Below, piece after piece: positions 25,267 to 37,402 of a DNA stretch of 64,000 nucleotides (within the stretch, counting starts at the first letter, position 1; every line of letters begins with the position of its first letter). The notes under the pieces were generated by a model. That model was given only the letters and a program-made list of their open reading frames with translations. It was not told the DNA's origin and did no database searches. Location: contig CM048849.1 in the NCBI GenBank assembly GCA_026545225.1, forward strand, positions 29,274,336 to 29,338,335, given 5' to 3'. The DNA is from Cornus controversa (lineage: Eukaryota; Streptophyta; Magnoliopsida; Cornales; Cornaceae). A program made the translations under genes and the position numbers.

Positions 25267-26514
25267 GAGACGCAATCATGAGCCCCTTTACAAGGATTCG
25301 ACTCTGTTGTTAATCGTAAATAAATTGTTCGAGGAAAAAACAAAAATATATGTATATACTCGTATTCTACACTGATTAAATTGAACAAGTCTAATGCTGG
25401 AATTTACTCCAAAATCGCTTCTACGTTGTAATTGTAAAATTGAAGAGTTTAAAAGCCCTTTTGAGATAAATATTTTTTCGGCCCTTTGAATATCTCAAAA
25501 ATAAAAATAAATAAATAAATAAAATCGTGACTTATTGATTAAATTTAATAAGTGTGATATCCGAAGTTACTCCAAAATTGATTGCATGTTGTAATCGTAA
25601 GAATTGAAGAGTTGGATAGTTTGGTAATGTTTCTATTTATTTGTTTCTTGTTCGGAAAAAACCAAAAAACACAAATAGGTCATGTAAACATGTTTGTTAG
25701 CCTATTTCTATTTTTAAAATTTGAAAATATGTTCCTCAAAAGACTTGATTCTTAGGAACAAAAAAAGTTATTTTCACTTGTTTCTAATCAAAACACAGAA
25801 AATATATTTCGAACTTATATGCACCTTAGTAGCACCTCTTTTATATCTCTTTCCTCATCTTTTAACTCATTCTATTCGCTCACACTTCACGGCTACAACA
25901 CCCTAATCTAAACTCGTCTCTCACTTGCTCACAGTTTGCGACGAAAGACAACCCAGCTATAACTACCAGGTTCGTCCGTCTCTCTCTCTCTCTCATGCTC
26001 AGTTGCGAGCTTGTCTCTCTATCTTTTCTTGTTCACACTCAATTGTGAGTTCCTCTCTCTCACCCTCTATCTCTTGAATGTGTTTGATTCTCTATTTCTT
26101 ATTGTGATTGAAAAACCCTAGAAATTGGGCCAAATTAAAACCCGAGAGAAAATCTTGAATCATTAAATATATATATATATAATATAATATATCTAGCTAA
26201 CTGATGACACCCAAACACGGCTTGCCACGTGGCTGCCATGTTAGTACTTTGAAGAAGATTAGTTGGATAACATGTGGGCTATGTGCATGGGGTCAAAAGA
26301 CACATGACATCATGAATTTGATTTATTTGTTGCGGCAATTTATGAAATATAAAGTGGTTAAGCAAATCCACGAAGGTAGGGAACTGGTTGTGGCTGGATA
26401 AGAGAAGTGTTTGACTGGGGTTTAGTTGACTAGAGATCATGTCAATTTGGAATTCAAAATACAAAGAAGATTGGGCTGTTGGATAATTTAGAGAAATTGA
26501 AATTCTTGGGCTAT
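25267..26514. other. intergenic region upstream of the PPR gene
   Basis: It presumably includes the PPR promoter, read leftward. A CT microsatellite lies at about 25980-25993 and a diverged duplication (period about 163 bp) at 25374-25615. No gene was recognised. Confidence 0.6.
25374..25615. repeat. diverged duplication, period about 163 bp
   Basis: Segments at about 25374-25450 and 25537-25615 share gattaaatt, ttactccaaaat, gttgtaat and attgaagagtt in the same order with many substitutions. It is an old tandem duplication just upstream of the PPR gene. Confidence 0.7.
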
Positions 26515-27093
26515 GAAGCACGGATACTTCGAAAGAGGTGCCATGGCCGTATCGGACACGTATCCGATACGGATACGGTTAGGATACGGTAGGATACGTG
26601 TCCGATACGGCTAAGAAGTATCCAATTTTTTTAAATTACTTTTTGAATGGTTAGGATACGAGGGGGATACGGCTAGGATACACGGGGATACGGCAGGATA
26701 CATTTAGGATACTTTTCGGGGTAAATTTGTAATTTTTTGTTCTATAAAATGGGGTTGAGATTGTAATATTAAAAAATTTATAGATTAGAAAATAAGGATC
26801 ATTTTATAATAAAACAAAAATATTTTAAAACACTTGAGTAAGTGAGTTATTGTAAAGAATATTAGAAAAGATAGTGGATTTCTAGATTTTAATTTCTTAT
26901 ATTTTGTATAATTACTTTAAGTATATTTATTGTATGGTTGAAGAATAAAACTTAATATTTTATGTATAATATTATATTTTTATTTATTTATTTATTTGAC
27001 GTATCCTTGCCGTGTCCGTATCCTACTTTTTTGAGATTTCCCCGTATCGCTGTATCCGTATCATGTCATATCCATATCCCGTGTCTGTGCTTC
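26515..27093. mobile_element. foldback-rich MITE
   Basis: The element is about 579 bp with imperfect terminal inverted repeats: gaagcacggatac at the left, gtgtctgtgcttc at the right (10 of 13 pair). Subterminal regions at both ends are filled with copies of ggatacgg/ccgtatcc. The left part contains a perfect 20-bp inverted repeat (26546-26565 with 26592-26611). There is no coding capacity. Target duplication was not evident, so the superfamily is left open; hAT-like or Mutator-like are both possible. Confidence 0.75.
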
Positions 27094-27964
27094 CTTGTTC
27101 TCGGGTGAATACTTGGTAGATTTTGGAGGAAGCTCATTCAAACATGATATCGAAAATAAGGAGATATGCTGCCAGATATTTGCATTATTTTTATGAATGT
27201 TTGTTTTACGTACTTTCTATAAATAGTCCAATTGTAGGCTTGGCAAAATGTCCCCTGCCATTAACAAGTCAATTTACATTTATCTTTTCATTTATCAATG
27301 CACTTTACTTTTCAAGTAACTATACGAGCATGAAACTTCTCTTCTCATGACATACTCTATATTTCTCATCCTAGAATCTGAATCCCTTTTAGACTCTCTT
27401 TTCTCTTCTCATCTCATATTATGTTTCTTTCATCACAATTCTTGAAAGTTCCTTTTAATTGAGGTAGGAAAATAACTTTTGAGGGAGTTGTCAATATTCT
27501 CTCTCCCATAAACAATCATCTGGTCTAGTTCGAACTCCAAAAGAGATATCGTGTTCGACCGAGTTCCATTCCTTTTAGCTGATTACACGGCTTTGGCACG
27601 CCTGCAATCAATCTTGCTACATCAATTAACTAAGCTGATTTAGCGAACAAACATATTTTGGCATGGCCGACGGGATTCGGAGTGTGTAAAGAATTGTGAT
27701 AAGATTCAATGTTGGCCTTGTGAATGAATTAGCTATACGTTCAGACGTATCAATGAATCAAGCACAAATGTCATTGTTAATAGAAGCGATTGAAAGGAGA
27801 CACATGATGAATGCTCATTTGACGAGATGGAACATTCGGAAGATATGGAATAGTCTTTATCTCGGTTATCAACCATTCTTTTTAGGTCGATTCAAACAGT
27901 TTATTTCAATATTCAGCCATCGACTTCTTAAATGATGTCCTATCATTCTTTTCAGCCATATGTT
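27094..27964. other. unassigned region, possibly an old LTR-element edge
   Basis: There is no clear gene. The stretch tttggcatggccgacggga (about 27658-27676) loosely resembles primer sites found after LTRs of some Ty3/gypsy elements, and upstream DNA at 27120-27650 could be a decayed LTR. No second LTR or coding domain supports this. An 80-codon open frame from 27696 has no recognisable domain. Confidence 0.3.
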
Positions 27965-28213
27965 TGTAATACCCCGTTCCAACACATGGTATGATATTGT
28001 CCGCTTTGGGCCTGAGCCCGCACGGTTTTGCTCTTGGGTTTACCCCAAAAGGCCTCATACCATTTGAAGAGAACATACTACATATAAGCACATCCCCTTT
28101 TCCACACCCAGGCGATGTGGGATTGCGCACCCTGTACCCTGTCAGTGTGGTAGCTCAGCCCAGTGTCTGTCTATGCACCCTCCCACTCACACCCGTTCAC
28201 AAGGGTTACTACA
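27965..28213 (-). repeat. TRIM 3' LTR
   Basis: A 249-bp LTR, TG...CA, at the downstream end in element orientation; the polypurine tract lies at its inner border (28214-28225). Confidence 0.93.
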
Positions 28214-28286
28214 ATCCACCCCCCTACGAGGCCCGACGTCCTCGTCGGCACACTTCTTCCGGCTGGGTTCAGGCTCTGATACCAAC

Positions 28287-28535
28287 TGTAATACCCCGCT
28301 CCAACACATGGTATGATATTGTCCGCTTTGGGCCTGAGCCCGCACGGTTTTGCTCTTGGGTTTACCCCAAAAGGCCTCATACCATTTGAAGAGAACATAC
28401 TACATATAAGCACATCCCCTTTTCCACACCCAGGCGATGTGGGATTGCGCACCCTGTACCCTGTCAGTGTGGTAGCTCAGCCCAGTGTCTGTCTATGCAC
28501 CCGCCCACTCACACCCGTCCACAAGGGTTACTACA
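28287..28535 (-). repeat. TRIM 5' LTR
   Basis: A 249-bp LTR, TG...CA, at the upstream end in element orientation; the primer binding site lies 3 nt inside its inner border. Confidence 0.93.
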
Positions 28536-28536
28536 A

Positions 28537-28935
28537 TGTTGGGATTGTATGCCTTTAATAACACCAATTGGGATATAATGACATTGACTTATCAATAAGA
28601 ATTTGATACTTATCAAAAATACTATTTATATATTATGAATGCTATGTATTAATTCAATTCAAGACCCGAATCGTAGTGTCCATTGACTACGCAATGACTT
28701 GGTGTGTGCATGATATGGTTACCAAAGTTGGGAGCAGAAGTCACTTATATTATGTTATCATAAAGTGTTTTGCCCATTCAACAATAGTGGGTGGATTCCC
28801 ATTAATAAAGAACAGAACATGATTGCCAATAAGTCATTATTAAAGTAATTGTAAGGCCGTCATTGTAATTACTACTTGTCCGTGCTATAGCGAATGTTAT
28901 AATCAAGTATGAGGGATTGATGAATCCTAGGCATG
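28537..28935 (+). mobile_element. Copia-like LTR, left part (split by Athila-type insertion)
   Basis: It starts tgttgggattgtatgcc, a common start of plant Copia LTRs, and reads into GCATG at 28931-28935. It resumes at 37403 on the other side of an inserted 8.46-kb element. The TRIM at 27965-28535 inserted at its first few bases. Confidence 0.65.
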
Positions 28936-30315
28936 TGATGTTGTTTTAAAAGTGTAAAATAACTCGCAAGTGTACGAATCTATTGAAGTATAGATCGGCA
29001 AGAACGAGGTCGAACCCAAGGGAATGCTTTGAGAAGAAAAAATAACACAAATTCGAATTAATTTAAAACTAATCTAGTTTAAACAAAGTTTGGTTGATTT
29101 GAGAGAAATTAAACTAACATGAAAATAAAATAACACTATTGAAATCAAACAGAGAAAATAACTAAGGTTTCGGATTCCACCACCATTAAATCCATGAAGC
29201 TTCTAATATTTATTTATTAATTCCCAAAATTTAGAGTAGCAATCAAGAAATCAATCTATTGCTCACTCAAGATTTAACAATAAAGCACTATGAAAAATAT
29301 ATCAAAAAGGTAGATTTTTCTTCGCTTTACTACTGTAAAATTCTAAGCATCTTATGTATCCAATTTAATGAAAAACATAAGATCAAATATTATCACTTTT
29401 AAGAAATACAAACCCAAGCTTATATTAATTATAATACTTTCTAACTACCACATATACATGATATAGATGGTAAAATAATTAATCACAAGATGCAAAAATC
29501 ATAAGCATTTAAATCATACACATGGAAATTAATTAATGAATAAAATAACTTCACTTCATTAATGGAGGTTTCCTCCTCAACCTTAGTTGAGGAGTTTAGT
29601 TACACATGGTATAGGAAGAAGATAACAAAATAATAAAAGACATAATGAATAAATAAAACCCAGATTGTGTCTGTCTTCTCTGCCCTGGCCTCCAATTCTT
29701 TTCTCCTTCAAAATAGCCTTCAATTCACCACTTTATACCCAAGAGAATACATAAAGTTCTAATCCAATGAGGGGATAAAGTCCTAATCCAATTAGGAGAT
29801 AATTAGGGTTTTCCCGCAGCCCTAAATAGGTAGATTTTTCTGCTAACGTTCGGCCCAAGTTTTAACCTAGTAGAAGTCCGATTCATGAAATTTATGTGAA
29901 ATACAAAAGTGTCCAGAATTGAGTTTCGTTTAACTTTCGCGAAAATCAAGTTTAATTGACGCTCAAAAATAAGACTTTCGATCCCCTTTCCAAAATAGGA
30001 TTAAAATTGAATTATGCACAGAATTGGGCTTCAAGCCCGTAATCTTCTTAAGCAGTTATAATTCTCTTGAACCTCTTCCTTGGGCTGATTTGAGTTGAAA
30101 TATGGAGTTGAATGAACCCATTTGATGTAGGCTTCATATAACCTTTTTGGATATCATCTTTAAAAGCCCAAAATCATGGTTTTATCTAAAATAATCATTA
30201 AGGCCTTGAAAAAGACAAAAAATACAAAAAAGAGTAAAATCACAAATAAACTCTTACTAAGAGAATAAAATATGCAAATTAAAAGGCTAGAATGCGTAAC
30301 ATTCAACGCTGATCA
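28936..30315 (-). repeat. Athila-type 3' LTR
   Basis: A 1380-bp LTR matching 36033-37397 over its full length with small indels. The purine tract gtttgggggtg directly precedes it in element orientation (about 30316-30327). Confidence 0.92.
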
Positions 30316-32251
30316 CACCCCCAAACTTACATATTGCTAGTCCCTTAGCAATAGAACAAAATAAAAATAAAACAAAGGAAACTAACTAAACACAAACTAA
30401 ACTACCCAACTCCTCTTTTGTGGTAGAAACGATTGCATTTAGCATATGCAACAAGCCTTTGAACCCCTAGGTTCCCCCTAGTGGACGAATTATAGTCTCG
30501 TGACGGTTTCCAGAATGTTACCCACAAACATTCAAAATTTATGTTTAAACATTAATCAAGAAGAAGATTACAATATATAGCTACAAACTTACATTCAAGA
30601 ATAACTTCAAAATTTCAAATTCTATAATTCAAAATAATGGTTCCTATGCATAATTCACATCAACATATCTCAAAGTAACCAATTCTAGCTCCCTCGTGAA
30701 AAGTGAACTAGCAATCATCTCATGTAGCATAACTCAACTCTGAATATATTAAGTCACATACCCTTTCAACTCACTAGCTTCCCTTATTGAAATCATACTT
30801 CCAAACATGAATACATGACCTTTTTCTTTTTTTTTCTTTTTTTTATTGCTTTATTGGTTGTCCAATGTCTTGGTCTTTTAAGCTTTCTGAAAGATCCATG
30901 TAGCAAGCTTTCAGTCAGTGGCTCCCAAACCAGATGGCTTTAGGGCACTAGGTGTTAAGACACCCCGAAGAACCTAATTACTCGAATCAGTCAGGCTACA
31001 AATCAAGACAACCAATGCTCATCTTTTCTCACCCCTTCATTTTTGACGTGAACACTCCGTGCTTCCTGAGGCATAGAGGCCCGATTACTCATGAAAATGA
31101 TCAAATTGATTTTCTATTCATCACATATATATTTTTTTTCATTGAAGTCATGTAAAACACATCATCAGTACTCATTCTCAAGGGATACCAATTAATATCA
31201 AGTATATGTAACCCAACAACTCAAAGCCAAAGTTTATACCTCATAAGATTATGCTAATGTGCCTGTGCATGTGAGGAAACTAAAACCAATCACCCCAAAG
31301 CATGTCAAATGCAAACAATAATTAAAACCACTAATTCAAACCATAGTTTCTAAAAATTTAAAACATATCCAAGTTAAGCACCTACATATACTACTAATCC
31401 CTTGAATAATGTAAAAATATCCTATCTAAAAACAAAACAAAAGAAAATAAAATAAAAAATTATGAAAATAATGTAACCAAAAAGTCCTAAAAATAAGAAA
31501 ATTTTCATAAAAATCTCCATCCATTGCAATAAAGCACATAAAAAGGCATCGCCTCACCCACAAGCTTAAACTGTACATTGTCCTCAATGTACACCCAATC
31601 GAAGCATAGAGAAGGGTTAGAACGATATTACCAGAAAATGGGAGTAGTGACAAGAAAATAGAGCAAACCAGTAGCATGAAGGTAATGAGGTCACTCCCCC
31701 AAACTTGGATGCTACATCCGGTCAAAACAACGACTATACTCCAACGACCAAGTGAAATAACATGGGTGAAAATAAATATGAAACAGAAAGTAAAATTACT
31801 ACTCTTCTCCTCATTTTCTGAACTGGTGGGTCCCAATTTTCTAAGGTGTATATGTGATAAGATATTAATTATCCAGACACCCTAACGTATAGAGTGTAAA
31901 GGGGTTGTCTTTCTTTATTAAAGTCATACTGGGTTAAATCAATCTCGACAGTATTGGGTATCGAAACCAGACTTTAATAAACGAAAATCATCAACTTTAT
32001 CAATCATATCACAACTTGTAGAATTGGTACTACATACATAGTCAGAGAATGGGAGGCTATACCAGACCATTATGAATTTTTTTTCTTTTTTTTTTTAAAA
32101 ATTAAATACACAAAATGAAATAAAAAAAAAAATTAACACAAACTAAAAAATAAAAAGACACAAGTCCTAGAAATCCTAAAACGAATAATGTACAATGATG
32201 ATAAAAATGGACTATAACTCAACCTATACCTAGGCTTTCCATCTTGGCTTT
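30316..32251 (-). other. non-coding 3' interior of the Athila-type element
   Basis: No polymerase domain was found on either strand. A second purine tract, ccaagtttgggggagtg on the minus strand (about 31693-31709), resembles the one beside the 3' LTR and could be an internal copy. The open frames here are A/T-rich and without domains. Confidence 0.7.
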
Positions 32252-34754
32252 TCACTTTTTGGTGTTGATAAAATGGACTGAATTCAATGAAACATTCACA
32301 TCCAATAAAATATTCACATCTTTACAAGCACTATCAATATCAAAATTACAGCCAAAATTAGTTAGGCTTGCCTCTAAAGGGTCCTTATAACTAGCATGAA
32401 TAAAAATATCCTGATCTAGATTCTCTATTAAATTTACCTCACAAATATCCTCAAAGTCTGGTGGTTGTCGGTTTACGTTAAAAATATTAAGCTCAACCGA
32501 CATATTTTCAAAAGAGAGTTTCACAACACCATTCCTAAAGTTGATTAAAGTATTTGAAGTGGCTAGGAATGGACGACCTAAGATGACAGGAATCTAGCTA
32601 GTAGGATTAGCTACAGGTTGAGTGTCTAAGACAATAAAGTCTACAGGGAAGAAGAATTTATCAACCTGAAGGAGCACATCCTCAATAACACCATGAGGTA
32701 CCTTAACTGAACGATCTGCTAATTGGAGTACCACCTTCATGGGTTTCAACTCACCAAGACCTAGTTGCTCGTAAACAGAGTAAGGTAACAAGTTGACACT
32801 CGCACCCAAGTCAAGCAAAGCTTGCTTAATTTTTTGATCACCTATGGTACATGAAATTGTTGGACATCCAGGATCCTTAAATTTAGGTGGAGTGCGATGT
32901 TGGATGATTGAGCTAACTTGCTCAGTGAGGAAGGCTTTCTTGTGCACATTCAAGCCACATTTAACCATACACAAGTCTTTCAAGAATTTTGCATAAGAGG
33001 GGATCTGTTGAATTGCATCGAGAAGTAAAATATTAATTTTGACTTGTTTAAACACTTTCATAATCTCATTATAGTGATTCCCCTTCTTAGGCTTTTGAAG
33101 TATTTGAGGATATGGTGTAGTAGGAACAAAGTTCTTAACTGGTGGACTTATTGGAGATGGTGGGTCAAGACTAGGGACTTGAATTTCTAACTCAACTTTA
33201 GATGTACTTTTGTCCTCCTTTCCTAAACCGCTAACATGGTCTTTTTCAATTTTTTCATTATGTATAGGCATTTGGACTCCATTATCAACTTGTTTGCCTG
33301 ATCTTAGGGTTGTGATAGAGTGAACCTGCTCATGTAAACCAGAAGTGGATGGGTCACTAATATGAAACTGGCCTTTTGGGTTAGGCACAGGTTGACTAGG
33401 AAACTTTCCATTCTCCCTCTCTCCTACAACAGTGGCCAATTGACCTATTTGCATTTCTAATTTAGAAATTGATTGACTGGTCTGTTGCATGAACTGTTGG
33501 AGAGTTTCCTTTAAATTTTGTCTTTGTTGAGGTGGGGGAACATATGGAGGGGCATTTTGGGACATGGAAGGATATAAAAATTGGGGTTGCCCTTGGGGTT
33601 GCATAAGTTGCACCCCTTGGTTGTTCCGAGGTTGGTCTTGCCTCCAAAAAAAATTAGGGTGGTTCCTCCAATTAGGATTGTATGTGTCAGAATAGGGGCT
33701 ATCAAATGGTTTCTTATAGAAATTAAGTGCATTAGCTTGTTCGGCTATACAATCATGAAAAGATGCAATAGATGGACAAGTTTTAGCCGTATGAAAAGAA
33801 CTTTCACATAATTGACACACCTCACTAACTGCACGAATAGAAGAATTACTTCTTTTACTCATATTTATAGCCTCCACTTTCCTAGTTAGACTAGCTATCT
33901 TTGCACTCAAATCGGTCTCCTCTCGAACCTCGTAGATTCCTCCCTTTTTGGGTTCTGAGAGCACTGATATACCACTCCTTTCAACCCTCCCTGAGTACTC
34001 CCATTGTTGAGAGTTCTCTGACAATGCATTAAGAAATTTCCATGCTTCATCCTCATTCTTAGACATAAATTCTACCCCACCTCGTGACTCAATTAGTTGA
34101 CGATTATGGGGTGACAACCCCTCGTAAAAGAATTGAACTAATTGCCACTTGGCAAAACCATGATGGGGACACTTAAGGAGAAGATCATTAAATTTTTTCC
34201 GAACACATGTAAAACTCTTCACCTTCTTTTTGAGTAAATTGCATGATATTTCGACGAAGGGTGTTAGTTTTGTGCATGGGAAAAAACTTGGTAAAGAATT
34301 TGGTGCATAACCCATTCCATGAATTGACAGACGCGGGTTCCAGTGAGTATAACCAAGATTTTGCTTTCTCTTTCAAAGAAAATAGAAATAACTGCAATTT
34401 AATTGACTCCTCAGAAATATTTTGAAATTGTAGTGTGGAGCAAATCTCTAGAAATTCCTTGACATGGAGGTATGGGTCATTAGAGCTAAGACCTCTAAAA
34501 GTGGGTAGTAAATTAATTACCGCCGCCCGTATCTCAAAATGTCCCTATTGGGTAGTAGGTAACACAATGCAAGATGGGTTTGTAATCTGCACGGGAGTGT
34601 AATAGTCCTTAAGGGATTTAGTTTGAACTAGATCTGCCATTTTGGGCAAAAAAGGATCTCTAACACTAGAATTTTCCACACCCTTTTGAAAGGTTCTCTC
34701 AATCTCAAGATCTAATGGAAACAACTCTGGATTCAGAGATCGACGACCTAACAT
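32252..34754 (-). pseudogene. Athila/Tat-type gag-protease, lightly damaged
   Basis: It starts at the ATG at 34752-34754 (MLGRRSLNPELF). One in-frame stop (CAA TAG GGA, about 34545) and a frameshift near 34205-34215 interrupt gag. The main frame then runs to 32594, where one stop precedes IPVILGRPFLATSN, which continues in frame to 32252. Gag segments include CPHHGFAKWQLVQFFYEGLS and EDEAWKFLNALSENSQQWE. The zinc knuckle CQLCESSFHTAKTC fits C-x2-C-x4-H-x4-C (about 33820-33775). The protease active site reads LLDLGASVNLLP (about 32810). With only two stops and one frameshift it is recently dead or possibly partly functional. Confidence 0.9.
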
Positions 34755-36032
34755 ACACTAAAACGACTCAATGAAATAGATCGTTAAGACCAATGCAATC
34801 TAAGATGACCTAATGCAAAATAAAAAAGAAAAAAAGTAGAACCCTAAAATGACTCACAAAAACACCACCCAAATAAACAAGCAAATTTTTTTTTTGAAAT
34901 TTAAGGTTAGTGATTTCTATTTTAGATTTTTATTTTTATTATTTTTTTCTAAAGAATTATCTGGACTATTTCCAAAATAATTCTTTCCTAGTTAGACAGC
35001 TTCTACTCCCTTTTAGAGGAAATAGAGGATTAAGCCCCACCAACAATACAACCAAGAAAGTTGTAAGATAGATTGGAGGGGTCACAAATGGTCCCACTTA
35101 AAAACCAATCTCCTCAAAACTTTTCTAGACATTGTGAAGTTAGAAGGTGCTCACTGGAGTTACCAAAAGTTAACTCTGTCCAAGAGGGTCCTATAAACTA
35201 TGTGAATTCCTATGGCCAATGTCTACTTGATTTTAAATTTAAACTAAATTTGGCTTGGGATAGACAAATGTAAGGAGATTTTTAACCTAGTTGGGCAAGG
35301 AATTGGTGATGAAATCCAATCCTTATCTTGTTGGGAGTTCGTGCCCTTACTAAAATTTTAATGCAAGAATGCTAAATTAAAATGCACAAACAAAACACAT
35401 CATAAAAACAAAATAAAAATAAAAAGTGAGTGAGTGTGTGGTCTTTCTTCTTCTTCTTTTTTTAAAATAAAAAATAATAATAAAATAAAATAAAATATAA
35501 AATAAACTTGAAGAAAGTGTGACCCCTAGGGTTATTTCTAAGTTATTCTATCCTAGAGTTCTCAAGCATAAGTTATTAACCTAAAACAAAAAATTATGTT
35601 TTCCTAATCTAAGAAAAGAAAAAAAATAAATGGAAGGAAAAAAAAAACTGTACTTACTTGGATTCCTAAGTAGTGCCCAAGAATATGCAAAAAAAGTAAT
35701 TTTCAACAATACCACCTATAGAATTCAAGAAGTATCAGGTAAAACAATAACAATAAAATAAAACTAAAACTAAACTAAGAAAAATAACAACAACAATAAA
35801 AAAAACTAAAACTAAAACTAAACTATAATAATAAAGAAAAAGTTTTTTTTTTAAACCTCGAATAGTGAACTAATAAAAAAATAACTAAATAAATAAAATT
35901 GGAAAGATTTATTTTGTTTATTAAAAAAAAAGAAAAGAAAATAAAACTAAACTATAACTAGTAGAATAATTAAATCAATCGAAATTTGATTAGTTTCTTG
36001 TTTGTGATTCCCCGGCAACGGCACCAAAAACT
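34755..36032 (-). other. 5' leader of the Athila-type element
   Basis: An A/T-rich untranslated leader between primer site and gag. It contains an A-rich simple repeat zone (35390-35960, words such as aaactaaa and aataaaat). No gene was found. Confidence 0.65.
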
Positions 36033-37397
36033 TGATGTTGTTTTAAAAGTGTAAAATAACTGCAAGTGTACGAATCTATTGAAGTATAGATTGGCAAGAA
36101 CGAGGTCGAACCCAAGGGAATGCTTTGAGAAGAAAAAATAACACAAATTCGAATTAATTTAAAACTAATCTAGTTTAAACAAAGTTTGGTTGATTTGAGA
36201 GAAATTAAACTAACATTAAAATAAAATAACACTATTGAAATGAAACAGAGAAAATAACTAAGGTTTCGGATTCCACCACCATTAAATCCATGAAACTTCT
36301 AATATTTATTTATTAATTCCCAAAATTTAGAGTAGCAATCAAGAAATCAATCTATTGCTCACTTAAGATTTAACAATAAAGCACTATGAAAAATATATCA
36401 AAAAGGTAGATTTTTCTTCGCTTTACTACTGTAAAATTCTAAGCATCTTATGTATCCAATTTAATGAAACATAAGATCAAAGATTATCACTTTTAAGAAA
36501 TACAAACCCAAGCTTAGATTAATTATAATACTTTCTAACTACCACATATACATGATATAGATGGTAAAATAATTAATCACAAGAAACAAAAATTATAAGC
36601 ATTTAAATCATACACATGACAATTAATTAATTAATAAAATAACTTCACTTCATTAATGGAGGTTTCCTCCTCAACCCTAGTTGAGGAGTTTAGTTACACA
36701 TGATAGAAGAAGAAGATAACAAAATAATAAAAGACATAATGAATAAATAAAATCCGGATTGTCTCTGTCTTCTCTGCCCTGGCTTCCACTTCTTTTCTCC
36801 TCCAAAACAGCCTCCAATTCACCACTTTATACCCAAGAGAATACATAAAGTTCTAATCCAATTAGGGGATAAAGTCCTAATCCAATTAGGAGATAATTAG
36901 GATTTTTCCGCAACCCTAAATAGGTAGATTTTTCTGCTGACGTTCGGCCCAAGTTTTGACCCAGTAGAAGTCCGATTCATATAAATTTACGTGAAATACA
37001 AAAGTGTCCAGAATTTAATTTCGTTCAACCCGTGTGAAAATCAAGTTGAATTGATGTTTAGAAGTAAGACTTTCGATCCCCTTTCCAAAATAGGATTAAA
37101 ATTGGATTATGCGCAGAATTGGGCTTCAAGCCCGTAATCTTCTTAAGTAGTTATAATTCTCTTGAACCTCTTCCTTGGGCTGATTTGAGTTGAATGGACC
37201 CATTTGATGTAGGCTTCATATAACCTTTTTGGATATCATATTTAAAAGCCCAAAATCATGATTTTATTTGAAATAATCATTAAGGCCCTGAAAAAGACAG
37301 AAAACACAAAAAAGAGTAAAATCACAAATAAACTATTACTAAGAGAATAAAATATGCAAATTAAGAGGCTAGAATGCGTAACATTCAACGCCGATCA
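36033..37397 (-). repeat. Athila-type 5' LTR
   Basis: A 1365-bp LTR whose inner edge lies 6 nt from the Asp-tRNA primer site at 36009-36026. Confidence 0.92.
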
Positions 37398-37402
37398 GCA
37401 TG

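Larger units (their letters stand above)
27965..28535 (-). mobile_element. complete TRIM retrotransposon with target duplication
   Basis: Two LTRs of exactly 249 bp (27965-28213 and 28287-28535) both begin tgtaataccccg and end ggttactaca, and differ at about three bases. The interior is only 73 bp. Next to the right LTR, minus strand, is tggtatcagagcc, a 13-nt match to initiator Met-tRNA (primer site). Next to the left LTR is a purine tract aggggggtgga. This fixes minus orientation. ATGTT occurs directly before (27960-27964) and after (28536-28540), a perfect 5-bp target duplication. It has no coding capacity and must be mobilised in trans. Near-identical LTRs point to a fairly recent insertion. 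Confidence 0.95.
28936..37397 (-). mobile_element. Athila/Tat-type Ty3-gypsy element, gag-protease only
   Basis: The 8462-bp element has two LTRs (28936-30315, 36033-37397; about 1.37 kb, highly similar, TG...CA) flanked by a perfect GCATG duplication (28931-28935 and 37398-37402). Minus orientation is set by the primer site (36009-36026; tggtgccgttgccgggga, one mismatch from the Asp-tRNA site used by Athila/Tat elements) and by gag. The 5.7-kb interior encodes gag and aspartic protease with a few lesions. Downstream there is only about 1.9 kb, with no reverse transcriptase, RNase H or integrase. It therefore looks like a non-autonomous element of TR-GAG/LARD type. Confidence 0.92.

Noticed and set aside
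25264-25275. PPR start at 25275
   Set aside because: The codon is TTG. The first in-frame ATG is at 25264-25266.
27696-27935. 79-aa plus-strand ORF
   Set aside because: No recognisable domain, no codon or splice support, and it lies in transposon-rich DNA.
27965-28535. Simple tandem duplication, or a Cassandra (5S rRNA-bearing) TRIM
   Set aside because: The primer site, purine tract and TSD show an LTR element. No 5S-like promoter sequence is present in the LTR.
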